A stretch of DNA of 64,000 nt from Halichondria panicea (taxonomy: Eukaryota > Porifera > Demospongiae > Suberitida > Halichondriidae). How positions within the stretch are numbered: position 1 is the stretch's first letter; each line of letters begins with the position of its first letter. The notes beneath the pieces were generated by a model. It saw only the letters and a program-made list of their open reading frames with translations. It was not told where the DNA came from and searched no databases. This document shows, piece after piece, positions 11,801 through 36,500 of the stretch. Location: NCBI RefSeq assembly GCF_963675165.1, contig NC_087388.1:6605651-6669650 (forward strand). Direction: 5' to 3'. Both the position numbers and the translations under genes were made by a program.

Positions 11801-14800
11801 CAGTGCCTTTTGGGCTTCTACNNNNNNNNNNNNNNNNNNNNNNNNNNNNNNNNNNNNNNNNNNNNNNNNNNNNNNNNNNNNNNNNNNNNNNNNNNNNNNN
11901 NNNNNNNNNNNNNNNNNNNNNNNNNNNNNNNNNNNNNNNNNNNNNNNNNNNNNNNNNNNNNNNNNNNNNNNNNNNNNNNNNNNNNNNNNNNNNNNNNNNN
12001 NNNNNNNNNNNNNNNNNNNNNCCACTAGGACTTGTACCAGTAAGTACATGTACAGCGGCCATAACTTTAGTTCCGTTGGTCAAGGTCTTTTTCTAAAATG
12101 TTTGACATTGGATCAACTTTACTCAAGTTATGGCTGTTGAAAGATGTTCAACTACACCCCCCCCCTCCGTTAAATCATCTCTTTCAGCTGCCATAACTTA
12201 AATTCTGTGAATCCAAAGTCAAAAATTTTAGGATTTTCTGAAAGCTTAGAAAAAGACCTTTCAAGTGGTGTCATCAAAGTTCATATTTGAGAGATAAAAG
12301 TATTTGCCAATTTGGCCGTACCATAGATTATATAGCCCATGGTCCAAAGGCGAAAAATAACAAATTAGGGCCCCAACAAAATTTTGGATTGAAACACATC
12401 ATTTGAAAGGTCTTTTTCTAAGCTTTCAGAAAGTCATAAAATTTTGACATTAGATCAACTGTACTCAAGTTATGGCTGTTGAAAGATGTTCAACTACACC
12501 CCCACCCCCTCCGTTTAAAATCAAAGGTATATTTTGGGCTTGTTGTTGACAAAAATAACACGGAAATCATGGCCCGTTCTAAATTTGAGGTTTAAGCATA
12601 CCATCTGAATGGGTTTCTTCTAAGCTTTCAGAAAACCCATCATCAGAACTCTAAGTTACAAAGCCAACTCTAGTCTGGTTGTAATGACGTGTGTCCCCTC
12701 AGGCTGTGATGGATGTGCTTGTGCACCTAGTGCGTGGGTGTGGGTGTGAGGGTGGTGTGCTTGTGACTGACGTCTTTCCAGCCATTGTACAGCGAGTGCT
12801 CAGTTCTGATGACTCAGCAATACTACAGGTATGTATATACAAGTATTGACATAATAAAATTATGAAAAATTGGATATTTAGAATGGTGGCGAATGTGTGC
12901 GAGCGTACGTGTCGTCTTGCACAGAACAGCTGGCTTCATGGTAAGTCCCTCCACACCTCACACACCTCCCCCGCCCCCTCCACACCTCACACACCCTAAC
13001 ATGCTCACCCCCTCATGCAGGCGTGATTCTACAGGGACCAATGGCTTAGAGTACGTTGTCAAGGTGATACTGTACCTACTCGAGCCAACCAAGGCAGAAT
13101 TCACCGCTTCATTTGTAGGGAAACTGATCATCTCTTTTGTAAAGAAGGTAACCAGTTAGCTCTTGTTATAGTATTGCCATGTACAGTACAGGGATCTGCA
13201 CAGACACTGAACCTTCCTTGTAACGTTAACTAGTAACGAATATATGCTATCCCCTCACACACACGCCCACACACACCCACACACACACACACACACACAC
13301 ACAGGCTGGTAGTGCACTGGGCGCTCATTTGGAGCTGCTCTTGCGGTCAGTTCTCAGTAAAATGCAGAGTACCTCGTCACTCTCTGTCATGCAGTCTCTT
13401 CTGCTCGTCTTTGCCTACCTCCTCCAGACGGAGCTCGAGGCAGTACTAAGGTTTCTTTCACAAGTTCCGGACCCAACCGGCCAATCAGCTCTCAGCTTTA
13501 TCATGAGGGAGTGGCTAGCCAGACATGTAAGTAGACAGCGTCTAATTTGCAGTGAGAAGGGCCCTCTATTATGTTGTCATAACTTTGTCATTGTTTACTC
13601 AATTCAAAATTTCATATACAGCAGTTTTAAGCACCTTTGCAACGTATGAACACGCAAGCATAAAACCATAATGTACTATTGTAGTAAATTGTGGTTACTT
13701 AAATTTGGTGCATGGGACCATCTGCATCTGCAGTACTGTCCAGTGGTGTGTACTACAGTACTAAAAGTAGGAACCAGGCCCCTAACACTGCATGCTTGCT
13801 TTTTGCCCAATGCAAGTTCAATTGAATCAAGCTTTTAATTGTAGCACATTTTATACACCAATCAATCCCAGAGCATACATAATTTTTTAGGGGACTACCC
13901 CAAAACCCCAATATGTGTGCACATGCGTATCAGCTCCTCTTCCAAACTATCCGTGCTCTCTAAGTGATAACTCTCTTCCTACACCACTGCTATCACTGCT
14001 GTCAATAATTATGGTCACATTTCAAATTGCTAGCTATTTTTTCTGTGTGATATGAGATAGACCAAGTACACACCTCTGGTACACTGGCCATTCTCCATAT
14101 CACGTCTGTGGAGTAGGCCTTATACTGCAACCTTGTATAGCTAGACCTATAGTTGTTGTGTTAGTAATTGGCCAATTTTGATTTGATACTGCAAATTAGT
14201 AAAGAAACCACTCAAGTACAGTCCTGCATGTAGTCCATGTTTACATTGTGGGTTTACATTGTGGTTTACCCATTTGTGTGTGTGTGTTGCAAAGGTGCTT
14301 AAAACTGCTGTACCATCGGATTCCTTGTTAAAAAGTGCTTCTATATGCTTTAGAGCTGATAAGCTTCAACCAGCTAAAAGTTAGCATTTCCCCATGTGGT
14401 ACCAGTTAACAGTAACATTATATCTTACATGTAAGTCATGTGATCATAATTATCTCTTCCTTACAGTCTTCGTTTTATGGTGTATTTGAACCACGAATGT
14501 CGTCACTGGCGCTCACACACATCCTTACACACACACTCACGACCTCTGACTCTCGGCTGACGTCTCTGGTTGTTAGGGGTGAGGAGGTGTGCCCTGTGGA
14601 GGGGGCGGGCGTTATCACACGATCACGACGCTCCCAAATACCAATACAGTACAACGAAGTATCCGTCCCAGTGAAGATTGTCAAGCTGATAATTGGAGAT
14701 ATTCAAAATATACTGGAAATAGAAGAACCGCCAACAAACTACCAATCAGATGTGAGCTGATAATTATACCATAATCTATATAGTAATGTTCCCTCACTGT

Positions 14801-15343
14801 GTTCATCCTCAATCTCACAAAATTGCCTAACTGGGCCCAAGGGTGGTTGTTTTTAGTCTCTAATAAGGCTTGCATTTCAAGTGAAGTGAAAAGGTGTGTA
14901 CTCCCTCCCCCTCCTAGGATGAAAATGAAGAAGTGTTGGGGGGTGAGCTAGAAGCTTTGTTGGACCACCCCCTGCTGGGGGGCGTGGATTATGAGGAGGT
15001 GGAGGAGGACCCTGACTTACTGGATGAGCCTGTGCTACAGCTGGACATGCAAGTACGTGTGTGGTGTGGTATCCAACTAGCAAGTACGTGTGTGGTGTGG
15101 TATGCAACTAGCAAGTACGTGTGTGATGTGGTATGCAACTAGCAAGTACGTGTGAGATCTACTATTGTATTGTGTTGTTTCCTTATCCCTTGTCTCGCAC
15201 TTTGACCCCACTCCTCTGCAGAGCTACCTAGTGACGTATCTGTGTGAGTTATCTACTCAACCATTTTTCACTGGCCTATTGCAACACTTAACAAGAGACG
15301 AACTGAACACATTAGCTAAAGTTGGCATCACATTTAACTCTTA
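8816..15343 (+). CDS. IPO9: Importin-9 (nuclear import receptor of the karyopherin beta family)
   Basis: Visible exons: 8816-8939, 8989-9050, 9141-9230, 9476-9677, 9956-10131, 10177-10397, 10449-10659, 10856-10922, 10981-11120, 11454-11643, [gap], 12703-12828, 12882-12940, 13021-13147, 13305-13526, 14467-14752, 14918-15052 and 15222-15343. Diagnostic segments include LASIVLKQYVETHW, KVRSTVAYAISAIASLDWPE, VHGAMRVL, YMQITEEQ, NGGECVRAYVSS, EFTASFVGKL, LSKMQSTSSLSVMQSLLLVF and the acidic stretch near the end (YEEVEEDPDLLDEPVLQLDM). The protein is a HEAT-repeat receptor that carries cargo such as core histones into the nucleus. Compared with the vertebrate protein, roughly 170 residues are missing between the exon ending at 11643 and the one starting at 12703; they presumably lie in the assembly gap. 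The N-terminal start is supported by similarity around LKTLEVTE. Confidence 0.93.
10660..10855. repeat. Threefold repeat of an entire short intron with its acceptor (IPO9)
   Basis: Three units of about 60-75 bp each consist of a GTG-rich start, then GGGTAACCAGTTATATAGTG and ACCCCTCACAG. Each ends in CCTCACAG|ATGTGTGTG. The last copy is the acceptor of the exon at 10856; the two earlier copies (ending about 10734 and 10795) are decoys with the same junction sequence. Confidence 0.85.
11140..11372. repeat. Dispersed inverted-repeat element (GGCCATAACTTTAGTTC family)
   Basis: The left end reads GCCGTAACTTTAGTTCTGTT and the right end ACCAGAACTAAAGTTATGGC, so the element is bounded by inverted repeats. 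It lies in an IPO9 intron and is one of at least ten copies in the window. Confidence 0.75.
11822..12021. other. Assembly gap (200 N)
   Basis: Exactly 200 N. It interrupts IPO9. A round length suggests a placeholder rather than a measured size. Confidence 0.98.
12050..12670. repeat. Compound copy of the dispersed inverted-repeat family
   Basis: Blocks such as GCCATAACTTAAATTCTGTG, TTTTCTGAAAGCTTAGAAAA and their inverted forms (CTAAGCTTTCAGAAAGTCAT, CTCAAGTTATGGCTGTTGAA) alternate across this IPO9 intron beside the gap. Confidence 0.75.
13618..14311. mobile_element. Non-autonomous DNA element with 26-bp terminal inverted repeats
   Basis: The left end ACAGCAGTTTTAAGCACC (13618) and right end GGTGCTTAAAACTGCTGT (ending 14311) are perfect inverted repeats, extending inward to TTTGCAAC. 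If the ends are CAGCAG and CTGCTG, the flanks are TA on both sides, as in Tc1/mariner-like elements (inference). The interior of about 640 bp has no credible coding sequence. It occupies an IPO9 intron. Confidence 0.75.
15053..15156. repeat. 31-bp tandem repeat carrying copies of an IPO9 splice donor
   Basis: A 31-bp unit starting GTACGTGTGTGGTGTGGTAT recurs with exact 31-bp period at 15053, 15084, 15115 and 15146. The first start is the donor of the exon ending at 15052 (GCAA|GTACGT). Each later unit repeats the same GCAA|GTACGT junction. Confidence 0.85.
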
Positions 15344-15592
15344 AATATTTTTTATCTGCTTTTTTGTATGTGTTTGAAATGTCATTGAATATCAATTGCG
15401 CATGCGCAATTGGCCATGTTTGTGTGATTCGAAAACAAGCCGCGTCCATATTAGAACTTGGCACGTGACCTCTATTTCTTAGGGAAATCCCCTGTACAAT
15501 CAGCTATATACGTTTGCCCGGCGCCCGGCCGTATACCGTAGAATAAGTTTTTGACCGTTTTCTAGGTCAGAGAAGAGAGTAAGTAATCCGAC

Positions 15593-25432
<9,840 letters not shown>

Positions 25433-25779
25433 TCCTCTAGCTACTCCAGTGACTCTATGAACTGTCTTGTGTTTAATACTGTAGACCAAATTTTAGGACT
25501 CTTTAATATATTTATGACGTATTATTAATCTGTTGTAAGCGTTGTGTACGTTGATTGTTGTTCCATTTTGGACAATATTTATGTCAATCTCGTATCCATG
25601 AGACTAGTATGCATGCTGCAGCAGTTCTGTTAGCCTCGATCAAAGCAGCGGCGGTAAGTCTGTCCCTAGGCCGATTTGATTGTAATGGAACGCTGGTTAA
25701 CCTTGTGTTCCGTTCCATTAGAAACAAATTGGTTAGTTTTTAATTTGATCCTGATGAAATTTTAATATATTGTATTGGT

Positions 25780-26698
25780 ATGGAGAGCTACACAGAGGTC
25801 TCAAGAGGTAGTGATCCTGCAGATGTGCTGACACAGTTCCCTGACTTCAGTCATGCTGCTCATCTGATGGTGTACTGCAAGTGGCCTGGGAAACTGTTTG
25901 GAAAGTACGAGTACAAAGCCGTGGCAATGGTACACATGTGTGGAGGGGGAGGGGCGTGGCAATGGTACACATGTGTGGAGGGGGCGGGGGGCTGGAATGA
26001 TGTTTGCTATTCGCTAGCTATCACCACAGTCTAGTCGGCCTGGGTGTTGGATGCCTGTAAATGTGTACTTTTTATGTTACCTATAATTTATCAGTATCAT
26101 AATAATTAATACTTCATCGTATTTATTATAAATGCGGAAGTTTATTAGATTTACTCTATTCAGATGCAGATGAGGTTTGACGGCATGCTTGGTTTCCCAG
26201 GGGGTGTGGTCGACGAGGGGGAAACCCCTCAACAAGCCGTAACCAGGGAATTCAAGGAGGAGGTGGGCTGTGACGATGGAATGGTTACCATAACAACAGC
26301 AGACCACATCTGCACACACTACTCACACCACACACGACTGTGTCTACACTTTTTTGCTAAAGAAGTTACTCGCGACGTTTATTTGAATCTTGAAAAATCT
26401 GCACTCACAGCAAAAGATTGGGGAAAAGAGGTACGCATAAATCATCATCATCATTTATAATTTTTAATATTTCCATCCCTTACAGGTATTTGGAGTGATC
26501 CGAGTGCCCCTATATACTCTACCCAATGGACTGGGATTGCCAGGATTTCTGAAGAATGCATTTATAGGAAATTCTTTAATGCAACTTGGCCTGAGTTTAA
26601 CTCGAGGGGGGCTACTAACTGAGGGAGAGTGGGCGGAGGCTCTTAGTACGAGCAGTCATGTGACTGGACTTGTTAAAAAGGAAGAAATTGACTATTAG
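25780..26698 (+). CDS. NUDT16: NUDT16-like Nudix hydrolase (snoRNA/mRNA decapping or nucleotide diphosphatase)
   Basis: Three exons (25780-25929, 26164-26430, 26486-26698) join in phase 0 and give 209 residues, close to the usual family length. Exon 2 opens with MQMRFDGMLGFPGG and then the Nudix box GGVVDEGETPQQAVTREFKE-EVG, with all metal-binding glutamates of the REFKEE core present. RVPLYTLPNGLGLPGFLKNA and FIGNS match the C-terminal half of NUDT16. Known relatives hydrolyse RNA caps and (d)IDP. It starts about 350 bp after the USP stop and converges on the CSPP1-like gene. In the first intron the exon end GTGGCAATG|GTACACATG is duplicated about 46 bp downstream. Confidence 0.92.
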
Positions 26699-26898
26699 AA
26701 TTATTTATTCTATTACTGAATTATTATTTTATTACCTTAATTACCACGCACACTGCACTATAGTCTGACAGCTGTATGCTGCATTGACAGAAAGATTTAT
26801 TTTTTAAATTGCAAGTGATGAAGTGCGTACACACAAGGAACATGAACCACATACAAACACACGATCATTATTTAATAATTCATTTCAGTTCCAGTTGA

Positions 26899-29800
26899 TC
26901 AGAAGTTTGGTTTTGCCCTGGTCATGATTCTGTGCACTCTTTGGTCTATAGTGGACTGGTGGGACATGATACCCTATATATAGGAGAGAGTGGGGTTAGG
27001 TGGGGGGGGGGGCAGTTATGGTAGGGGGAACATGTGGGGGTCAGGTGGGGGGGGCAGTTATGGTAGGGGGTACATGTGGGGGTCAGGTGGGGGGAAATTA
27101 TTACTTATATACAGTAACACGTGTATAGAAAGAGCAACAAGCACAGTGCATGTACTAATACACAAAATCTAGTCTCACCTTTTTCAGAGCTGCCAGTTGT
27201 TCTAGAATGACCTGCTGTCGGCTAGGTCCACTCACAGCCTTCTGGTCGCCATGGCAATCTCCCAACAAGGGTACAAGGGTCGGCAATGGACTGGGCTGAT
27301 GACGGATCAACTCACAAGATGGCAGTCTGTTAATTGGAATACTTGTAGTTGCTACTTGACTTGGTCTCTGAGTCGAATGAATTGAAATATTTGTTGGAAT
27401 GGTCAACTTTTTAGCGATTGTAGGTACTGGTGGTGATTGTGCGCGAGTAGGGTGTTTGTCATGTGATATATTTGCCAGGTTATGTGATCTCCTCGGTAGG
27501 TCATGTGACTGCCTCTTTGCCAGTGTGGGTACGGGGGGTGAGTGGGATCGTACAATCATCTCAGGTCTATTATCATTAGGTTTCGATAAAGCGTCAATAT
27601 TCAGTACTGAATGATGATTCATTCTCTTAGCCAGTGTTGGCACAGGTGGTGATACTGGTCGTGGAATAGCAGAGGCCTCCACTGTTAGTTGGTTAGGTTG
27701 GTGACTCATCCTCTTAGCCAGTGTAGGTATTGGAGGGGAGACTGCTCTCACTGCTGCTCTGGTTCTAGACGCTTTATTGGCGTATGGTTTCATTCTAGGA
27801 ACCCTGCGTGGTGTATCATTGGAGTCTGTTGGTCGTCGTACTGGAATACGCGATGTTTTCTCCGTGCTTGGTGATTGAAGATTAGCCGTACTCTGTTTTA
27901 CAGAGTCAAATTTTGATGAGATTTCAGAGCGTTTTTTGAGGGCACGTTTGTGAGAGTGTGTTGGACCCTTGCTCTCCATCTTAGCCTCGAGGGCAGTCTG
28001 CTGGGCCTCCTCTATGCCTTGCTGCAGGAGCTTGTGGCGCTCCATAGCCAACTCCTGGATGAGTAAAGATAACCACAATATTATTGTGTAATCAACATTG
28101 CTAAGTACTACAGCCTACACAAAATATGTGAGTGGTAGGATTATAATGGAGCAAGTGCTGTGCTATATCAGTACTACACAGTGACATTTCACCGAAATGT
28201 TGGTATTTTTATAGGTTACAAATTTCAACTAGAGTTGAGAACACACCTCCTTCCTTCTCCTCTCTATTGCGTCCCTCTGGTATTGGTGTTTGAGTTGTTG
28301 CCTCTCCCCCTCCAGTCGTGCCTCCTCTTGAGCCTCTGCCCTCTCCTTGGCACGTTTAATAGACAGCTTCTCACGTTCCTTCATTGCTATCTGCTCCGCC
28401 AGCTCGGCCTGTGCAGGGATCGGGAAGGGGAGTGGTGTAGTTAGAGCAGAACATTGTTATTAATACACAATACGGGCTCTCAAAGATACATGTAGCTAAC
28501 AAAACAACTGAATTTTGGGAAAAAGCATTGTTGGATTTCAACTTATCACAGGACTTGCGTATAAACACAGGAAACACAATGCAGTTGTTAACCCATTACC
28601 AGCTAAAGCTGTTGTTGTTATGACTTACTCTGTAATCCAACTCTTTCCTTCTTCGCTGGTCTAACTCGTGCTGCACAAACTTGTCTACATAAGGTCCAGC
28701 CCCTCGTTTGAAACCATCCCGTGGAGACGGCATATCTTGTGAGAGCTGTGTGGGCGGGAGCTGTGAGTGTGTGTGAGTAGTGACAGGGGCTCCACATCCT
28801 GGTCGACCATATGGATAATAATCCTCATCAACTTTTGGCACTTTTTGTGAGGGATGAGTGGGCGGTTGTGAGTGTGTGTGAGTAGTGACAGGGGCTCCAC
28901 ATCCTGGTCGACCATATGGATAATAATCCTCGTAAACTTTTGCAGCCGGTGGCTGGTAGCTCTGATGAGGTTGGTAGCTATTCATCATTGGAGGCGGTAC
29001 ATGTGCAGTATTGTTAGGCTGATAGGCTGTTAGGCTGTTAGGCTGATAGCTTTTGGAGGGTTAGAGGCTGGTCCATCACCACCATAAGGTTGGTAACTGA
29101 TACCATGAGTGGCTGTACTGTTGGGAGCACCACATCCAGGCCGGCCATACGGGAAATAATCCTCAACTGGTTTAGCCTCCATCGGCACATTTCGATGATT
29201 TATTGGTAGTGGTTGATGAGACACCATTTGCTGTATTGGTTCATCTATGCTTGAGCGAACTCTTGACCTCAGATCGGCTATAACTTGACCTGTCTCTGTC
29301 CGCATTGGAGCGCCACATCCAGGACGACCATACGGGAAATACACTTCCTCTGCTGGTCTCTGTTTGGTTTTTTGCTGCTGTTGTCTCGATTGTTTTTCTT
29401 TAACTTGATCAGCGAGATCTTTCAACCACTGTTCCTTTGCAGAGAGAGTGGGCGGTACAGCATACGATTGTGTGTGGGGGTGTGGAGCTGCGTGAGTGTG
29501 AGGCTGTGGAACTGCGTGGGTGTGAGGCTGTGAGGGTTGTGGAGCTGTGAGGGTGTGTGAGGGTGATACAAGTCCTGGTATTTGACGACTGTCCATCTGC
29601 ACATGTCTAACATCTTTCTTGACGATATTTTGAGGAGGAGCCACACTTAATCTCAACAGATCCTCTAGATAGCTCTTACTAACAACCACAGTGTTCACAT
29701 CTTGTGCTTTCGATTGTCGACATTGAGCCACCTAAAAGGATCAAAAACAATGATCAAAAGCATGTACCAAAGCTGCCGACAAAAAGCTAGTCTTACTTGT

Positions 29801-30038
29801 TTTGTATTCCTTGCGTTTGTCTGGGTTGGTTGTTTGGTTAACTTTGCTGGAACCTTTGCTGGTGGTTTAGTCTTGATAACTCGTTTATTTCGAGACAGAA
29901 AGTCGACGGGAGGTTTAGACACACCCTGAACACATGTACAGAGAAGTTTAATGAAAAGCACACCCACAAACAGAAGCTTACTCTATAAATCCTTGAAGAG
30001 TTCATAGCTGAAGTGAACGGTTTCTTTACGGACAGCAT
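26899..30038 (-). CDS. CSPP1: CSPP1-like centrosome and spindle-pole protein
   Basis: Minus-strand exons: 29982-30038, 29797-29925, 28629-29731, 28247-28408, 27179-28054 and 26899-26973, about 800 residues if one frameshift is allowed. Flanking introns are all phase 0, yet the third exon has 1103 nt, one short of a multiple of three; the reading frame breaks at the T run 29051-29054. Four YFPYGRPGCGAP-type motifs (two followed by runs such as MRTETGQVIADLRSRV) recall the single WGKGGGGAPLRD motif of vertebrate CSPP1. A charged helical exon (KEREKLSIKRAKERAEAQEE) follows, then four SPPVPTLAKR-type repeats recalling RAQSPPVPARK in CSPP1. CSPP1 organises microtubules at centrosomes and cilia. 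The assignment rests on these motifs and their order. Confidence 0.7.
28745..28935. repeat. Coding tandem duplication in the CSPP1-like gene
   Basis: Two nearly identical copies of about 95-100 bp, each with AGTGACAGGGGCTCCACATC and CTGGTCGACCATATGGATAA on the plus strand, encode two adjacent YYPYGRPGCGAPVTTHTHSQ units. Confidence 0.85.
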
Positions 30039-30379
30039 AATGCTTTATATCGTAGCTACGGCCAGACCTAGTAACAATGATTCATGGACGCTAAAATCAT
30101 ATTCACGCTGTTGTGCATGTGTGTGTGGTGTTGTATATGCGTTACTATGACAACAACATGAGACTCATTCACCGCGGCTTGAAATCGAGGAAAGTTTGCC
30201 CAATTCATTTTACTTTCGAGGGCGGCTTTAGGTTCATTCATTGTTTTCAGAGTTTAATTTAATTATCCAAAATATGAAGCAATCCATCATAGACTCATAG
30301 GCACATTATTCACCCTATAGCTCTGTATAATACTCTGATTCCTATATAGCCTAAACGTTCTGTACTAGGAGGGGGCTAG

Positions 30380-33279
<2,900 letters not shown>

Positions 33280-33523
33280 GGCTCTCTTGACTGCTGCACA
33301 CACTCGCTCTCCGTCCACAAAATAAGCTCACAACTATAACAATCTCAACTTCTTTCTTCCTCAACAAAAGAACGTGGGGAAAAGGCCGTAATCTCTAGTA
33401 AACTATGGTGTGCATTATTTAGAAGCAGGTGCTACTTTTTAACCGCACTGGTTCAAAGGTTAAGTGTTGGAATAATGGGCATTAATTGGAGTGCGCTAGT
33501 TTGTCAGTTCAAAGGTCAACAAG
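33280..33523. promoter_or_regulatory. Probable bidirectional promoter, SEC61A / RNF20
   Basis: Start codons at 33279 (minus) and 33524 (plus) diverge over 244 bp. No TATA box is obvious near RNF20. Inferred from layout. Confidence 0.55.
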
Positions 33524-36500
33524 ATGGCTACAGGGAATAAGAGACCCTCTACTGACAGCGAGGAAGGTCCTCCTCTCAAGAAACAAGCTCTGTTCATACC
33601 CACACTCGATATAGGACCAGTCACTTGTGAAGAAGATCTGGACAATAAAGTATTAAAGGTATATTAAAGGTAGTACATGAATACTCACACGCGCGCGCAC
33701 TAACATCACATGTGCTACGTATTCCCCAGGTTCAGAATCGTAAGCTTGGTGAACGGCTGAGAGAACGAAATCGTTTGCACGTCGAACTTGAGCAAAAAAT
33801 TGAATCGTTAACCAAGAAACATGAAAATGACTCGAGGTAACAAGCACCGTGATGTAATACAGACTGGGCAAAATATTCATAATTATTAAAGAGTGGTGTG
33901 TAATTACTTGTATTTATGAAATGTGTTTTTCTAAGCTTTCAGAAAATCTAAAAAATGTTGACATTGGATCAACGGTACTCAAGTTATGGCTGTTGAAAGA
34001 ATGATGTTCAACTACACCCCTACCCCCTCTGCTTAATCAATTTCTTTCAGCTGCCATAACTTGAATTCTGTGGATCCAAAGTCAAAAATTTTATGGTTTT
34101 CTGAAAGCTTAGAAAAAGATCTTTCAAATGGTGTCATCAAAGTTTATATTTGAGAGATAAAAGTATTTGCCAATTTGGCGATACCATGGATTATAGCCCA
34201 TGGTCTGAGGCCGAAAAATGACAAATTAGGGGCGCGACGAAATTTTGGATTGAAACACATTATTTGAAAGGAATTTTTCTAAGCTTTCAGAAAATCATAA
34301 AATTTTTGACATTGGATCGACTGTACTCAAGTTATGGCTGTTGAAAGACACCCCCCCTCCATTATTTTAATCAATGATTTTGGGAATCTTTCAGCCGCCA
34401 TAACTTGAATTCTGTGGATCGAAAGTCAAAATTTTTATGGTTTTCTGAAAGCTTAGAAAGAGATCTTTCAAATAGTACGATCAAAAATTGATATTCAAAA
34501 TTGATATTCGAGAGATAAAAGTATTTTTCAATTTATCCGTACCATGGTCCGAGGCCGAAAAATGACAAATTAGGGCCGCGACGAAATTTTGGATTGAAAC
34601 ACATCATTTGAAAGGAATTTTCTAAGCTTTCAGAAAATCCTAAAATTTTTTACATTGGATCAACTGTACTCAAGGTGTGGCTGTTGAAAGCCACCCCCCC
34701 CTGAATGCGCCAGCGAAAGTCTTAATCAATTTCTTTCAGCTGCCATAACTTAATTCTGTGGATCCAAAGTCAAAAATTTTATGGTTTTCTGAAAGCTTAG
34801 AAAAAGATCTTTCAAAATTAATGGTGTCATCAAAGTTCATATTTGAGACATAAAAGTATTTGCCAATTTGGCGATACCATGGTCCAAAGGCGAAAAATGA
34901 CAAATTAAGGCTCCGCCGAAATTTTGGATTGAAAGGTCAAGCTTTCATTGACATTGAATCAACAGTACCAGTACTCCATGACTGAGTGTGTTGTTTCTCT
35001 AGGCTAGTGATTAGTCTCCGCCGAATGCTCTCATTGCTACGCGACCAACTCTGTGTACTGTGCGCTCCTCTTGAGAGCCCTGGGAAGAAACTGACCAATC
35101 AGATGATAGCGGATATAGGGGAATCCCCCACTGCCTTGGAGGAGGTGTTTCAGTGTCTCAACGATAGTGTGTATCAGTTGGGGGAGGCGATCTCAAAAGG
35201 GGTGGAGCTTAAAGAGGTCAGTATACATGTAACGGGTAATTTTTGTTGGTGCAGAAATTTTCTTATGAACTACCTATATAGTTAAATAATTATTATTTCG
35301 TTTCGTACAGAATAGTGACGTAGAACCTGTTGACCATTAACAATTTCGCTGTTCTAATTTTCAGATGATGCTCTAAATACAAAATGTTCACCATACGAAA
35401 ATAGCTATGGTATACCCCCCACATCACACACACACACACACACACACTCAGGGCGTTGATGTGATGAGTGTGTTGAGGGAGCTACAGGAGCGGGACAGCG
35501 AGAGAGGTAACCATGACGATGAGTTAGCGGCACTTGAGACCAAAATGGAAGAACTGAACACATCGCTAGCAGACGCACGGTACCTACAATATTGATGATC
35601 CTTACCCGATACATAAACATTCCTTATCGCAGGTTTGATCTTGTGAAGAGCCAATCACGTTGTGAGCAATTGGAGCTCCAATTAACAAACACAATGAGCG
35701 AGCTAACCAGACGACCTTTGCGCTCTGTGGAGCCGGAGGAGAAGCCACAGGAAGACGATGCTAGCAGAGCTGCCAGCGAAACCAAGTCCATCAGTGAGGG
35801 GACTCCAAGTGAAGAGGTACTTGTGTGTACATGTGTATTGTGTATTGAACCCCCTGACCCTTGACCTTTAGACTGAGAGGCTAATGGACGAACTCTCTGA
35901 ACTGCGTGATTTGGCCGAATCTCGATTGGCTGAAATAACTGCACTGTCTAGACAAGTGGTTGTCCTTAATGTGGAGAAGGAGGCAGTAAGTGAGGAAAAG
36001 AAGAAGCCGCCCACTAAGGAAGCCATACTAGAGTCGGCTGTGTATAAAGGACTACAGACTCAGTACAGTGTGGCCGCCCACGAGATCAATCAGGTGGGCG
36101 TGTAGAGGGCCTGTCACTGTGGGAGGGTCGTTACAGAGATTGTATTCATCTTTATTCATTCTTTTTGTAGCTAAAAACATGTTTTGACGAGGCTAAGCAA
36201 CTGCTGATGTCAGCAAAACAACAACACTTTATGTGCCTGGAGGAGATCAGGTGATCCATTAAATGAACACTGTACATACATTTAGATGCCAAGTACTGTA
36301 TATAACACCTTGTAGAGGGGAGGAGCTCAAGTATCAGGGGGTGGTCCGAGATGAGATGACTCAACTAGAGACTGCGCTATTAACCACACAGAGGGACTAT
36401 GAACTACTCAAGGTACTTATTATCATTATTAACCATTTTTATTATAATTTTATAGGTAGATTACGAGCGTATCATAGCGTCCAATGAGCAGGCAGGGCCG

